Shown in pieces: positions 61,629-64,000 of a stretch of 64,000 bases of DNA. The notes under the pieces are model-generated. The model had not been told where the DNA came from. It saw nothing but the letters and a program-made list of their open reading frames with translations, and made no database searches. The position numbers were made by a program, and so were the translations under genes. Source of the DNA: Artocarpus heterophyllus (lineage: Eukaryota; Streptophyta; Magnoliopsida; Rosales; Moraceae); the NCBI GenBank assembly GCA_025403435.1, contig CM046354.1:38677041-38741040 (forward strand), read 5' to 3'. Numbering within the stretch: the stretch's first letter is position 1; every line of letters begins with the position of its first letter.

Positions 61629-63054
61629 CACTACAACAATTATATGATTTAGCGACTAAACTTTTAGGGACGATATTTTGTCGTCGCTAAATTATTTTTC
61701 AGCGACTATATTGTCGTCGTTAAATCTGTGCAGAATACGATTTTGTAATTTAGGAATAAAATTTTTAGAGACGATATTTATCGTCGTTTATTACATTTAG
61801 CGACAAGATAATCGTCGCTGAATTTTTGCAAAAATTTCGTCACTAAAATTCCCAAACACGCGTCATAATTTCGCAGGCTTTGCATATTTAGCGACGACAA
61901 ATGTCGTCATTGAATTCTAATACGTTGTCGTTTTGGTATGTATATATTTAGAGACGACATATGTCGTCAGTAAAAGACAATACTTATTCCCAAAACTCAA
62001 CTTTCCCCTCACCCGCTTCTCAATCCGGACTCTTCATCTCGACTGAAAGGAATCGATCCTCTCTCCCTTTTCAACGCTCTCTCAGACTCTCTCTCACTGA
62101 AATTTTTTTGAAACAACACTTTGCGACCCATACGAGCCCCGCTGGAGCTAGACAGTGTCGTTGGCTGGATTGTTGCTGTTTTCCACGCCAGAGATTCGCT
62201 GTCGCCGCACCAGGTAAGGTTTTTTTTTTTTGGTTAAACTTTCCTGCCTGGATTTCCTCTGAGATTTGTCTGTGTAGAGATTGTATCTCAGACTCTCTCT
62301 CTCTAAAATTTTTTTGAAACAACACTTTGCGACCCGTACGAGCCCCGCCAGAGCTAGACAGTGTTGTTGGCCAGATTGTTGCTGTTTTCCACACCAGAGA
62401 TTCGTTATCGCCACACCTGGTAAGGTTTTTTTTTTTTTTTGGTTATACTTTCCACAACTTATCTGACATGAGATGCCTTCCCAAGATCGCTTCAATACTA
62501 GAATGGATACACTCCTTTTACCATTTGTGTTTTGCTCGATAAAGATGAAACAAGCCTGAGAGAACTATAGAGGCTAAAAGCAATTTATAATTAGCACTTT
62601 TTTGTCAAAACCGTAAATACAATTGTATGGATTTCATGATTTATTTTTGACATTCCTTCGAGGCTTAAAGCAATGCGGCATAGTTTTTGTTTCCTCCGTT
62701 CAATATAGGTGGACTAGAACTATAGAGTAATAACGGATAACTATTAATTCACCTAGCATACATTCATTTTCTTCGCAGGAGTACAGAAGCAAAATGAAAG
62801 ACACACCATTGAGTTTTTTTTACCTTTTTTGCCATATAAAGAAAAAAAAAACACCATATCTGACTGCAGTAAAAACACCATAGACAAATAACATAAAAGT
62901 ACAAATTTATATTCTAATTATATTTGCACCCTAAATTCTACCCATCCTACACTAAAGTCTATTACTTCTTTACAGTTCTAAAAAAAAAGTACAAAAAAGT
63001 TTCTAAAAGAAAAACGAAATCTAAAATATGAGGTCTCATATAATTGTTGTAGTG
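61629..63054. mobile_element. Non-autonomous CACTA transposon
   Basis: The left end CACTACAACAATTATATGA is repeated exactly as the inverted right end (63036-63054), a 19-bp terminal inverted repeat with the CACTA signature. Subterminal TTTAGCGACGA and TCGTCGCTAAA motifs (61648-61960) are typical of plant CACTA elements. There is no transposase ORF. The 3-bp flanks (aat and tgt) do not match, so the insertion is old, recombined, or has a different outer end. The interior has a doubled exon-like segment. Confidence 0.85.
62083..62455 (+). repeat. Tandem exon-like duplication inside the CACTA element
   Basis: Two copies about 206 bp apart start ctcagactctctctc and include gaaacaacactttgcgaccc (62110 and 62316), agctagacagtgt, gattgttgctgttttcca, then ca(g/c)(c/t)aggt-like junctions followed by aaggtttttttt. 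Copy 1 has a canonical splice donor, CCAG|GTAAGG (about 62213). The CT-rich start and donor look like a gene's first exon. The source gene is unknown. Confidence 0.8.
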
Positions 63055-63159
63055 TGTGAAGCTTTCATTTTTTAAGCAAAGGACATGTTAAGTATACTAT
63101 TGGAATTTTGGATCTTTATTTGTTTAGATGCAATATTTTCTTGTATTGACTTTAGTTGA

Positions 63160-63432
63160 ACTTAATAATGGGAGTACTATTGTTGCCATTGCTCAATATG
63201 TGCTTATGATCTTTCTGTGGGAGGGAGAGGAATTCAGATAATTGAATTCGTGCTAGTCTTCCTCCTTTTATGTTTCAGACAAGTGAAGCTCGTATTTTCT
63301 AAGGTTATATTTGGTTCCATTTTATTGTTTTAATTAGATAGCTTGTTTGAGCTTTGAGATGAATAGGGTAATATTGTTGCTTTTATCGGTCAACTTGGGT
63401 TTATGATCTATCTATGGGAGATAAAGAATTTT
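63160..63432. repeat. Diverged direct repeat between the CACTA ends
   Basis: A segment near 63165-63235 (gtactattgttgcc, gtgcttatgatctttctgtgggag) recurs near 63365-63432 in changed form (gtaatattgttgc, gggtttatgatctatctatgggag), about 198 bp away. No ORF. Confidence 0.6.
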
Positions 63433-63459
63433 TTTTTGGGAATGGGGAGAGAAAGGAAT

Positions 63460-64000
63460 CACTACGACAATTATATGGTACTATTTATTGAGTTAAATAG
63501 TGTACAAATATTGTGGCAAAGTTGGTTTCGCATAGTTTCATACTTTAAACTATAAGGGTTGGTTTATATTTATTTATTTAAAAAGATTACTTGGTCACAA
63601 CTCGCAAGTCACAATATCAAACACTAGAAACGAAAGGGTTTACTATATAGCTTTGGAAACTTGATGCGATGGCCCAAAAAGTTGTGCCACAATTATTGTA
63701 TTGAGCAGGAAAAACAACCAAAAAAGTGAAGAAATTATTTTGGGATATTGTATATTGCATATCAATAAAATTCTGTAACTGAATTTCGACATGCATTCTT
63801 TCCTGCACTTATTTCTAATTGTTGAAGTTTGCATCTTTGGACCTTGGATGCTCAATGTGTGCTATGATTGCTTAACAGTTCTTTGTGTTTGACAATGCAG
63901 GTTGCCCTTACCAAGAGACAGTGTTTGTTGTTGTTGTCAGCTGTTCTTTGTCACATTTCTTCTTTGATCACTTAGGTGAGGTAATTTTCTTTAGAAATTT
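63460..64000 (+). mobile_element. Second CACTA-type terminus, element leaving the window
   Basis: CACTACGACAATTATATGG at 63460 differs by few bases from the terminal repeat at 61629 and has the same orientation and the same preceding aat. The following 540 bp lack the TTTAGCGACGA motifs. A splice-acceptor-like tttgacaatgcag|gttgccc lies at 63888-63907. The other end is not in the window. Confidence 0.5.

Noticed and set aside
62071..62495. Overlapping minus-strand ORFs with internal repeats as a repeat-protein gene
   Set aside because: The repeats come from the tandem duplication in the CACTA element, and the motifs read better as plus-strand exon-like DNA with a splice donor.

Overview
The window is repeat-dense plant nuclear DNA, most likely from a eudicot with a large genome. 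It holds one convincing host gene, a 23-exon Importin-11/KA120-type karyopherin (23775-40008, + strand), with standard GT-AG plant introns. Nearly everything else is transposable-element DNA: Ty1/copia and Ty3/gypsy LTR retrotransposons, LINEs, a CACTA-type DNA transposon, a hAT-like insertion and MITE-like foldbacks. I see no tRNA, rRNA, CRISPR or bacterial-type genes.

Left third (1-22363): a nest of LTR elements. A copia element entering from the left edge (1-4131) sits inside the gag of a minus-strand gypsy element (4132-8805). To its right, a complete copia element of the same family as the first (10540-20107, LTRs about 2.0 kb, TSD accag) lies inside an older LTR of its own family (about 8940-10539 plus 20113-20286). 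A reverse-oriented solo LTR of the family follows (20442-22363, TSD agcca/agtca). All gag-pol copies are broken by stops, frameshifts or deletions.

Middle (22364-43300): a gene-flanking strip, then the importin gene. Its large introns hold antisense LINE fragments, MITE-like sequences, microsatellites and a dispersed repeat. Joining the exons I infer gives an unbroken 1011-residue reading frame, so the gene looks functional. Downstream is AT-rich DNA with a small MITE, then a CT-rich segment that looks like a gene start with no gene behind it (42900-43260).

Right third (43300-64000): two minus-strand copia elements in tandem appear to share one LTR (43885-49821 and 49822-55582); the first is split by another solo LTR (46953-48963). 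Next is a minus-strand LINE (55846-60296) split by a further solo LTR (57160-59888), which itself carries a hAT-like insertion (57644-58355). The window closes with a truncated copia 5' end (60918-61628), a non-autonomous CACTA element with 19-bp terminal inverted repeats (61629-63054), and a second CACTA-type terminus at 63460.

I find no clearly new multi-gene system. The best leads are: two successive gag-like ORFs in one gypsy element; a variable cluster of CGGCAGGCCGA-type motifs upstream of the TATA box in the copia LTRs and again in the leader; a doubled exon-like segment with a splice donor inside the CACTA element; and a run of CAG-to-TAG stops in the copia copies that fits methylcytosine decay. 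Boundaries and alignments were made by eye.
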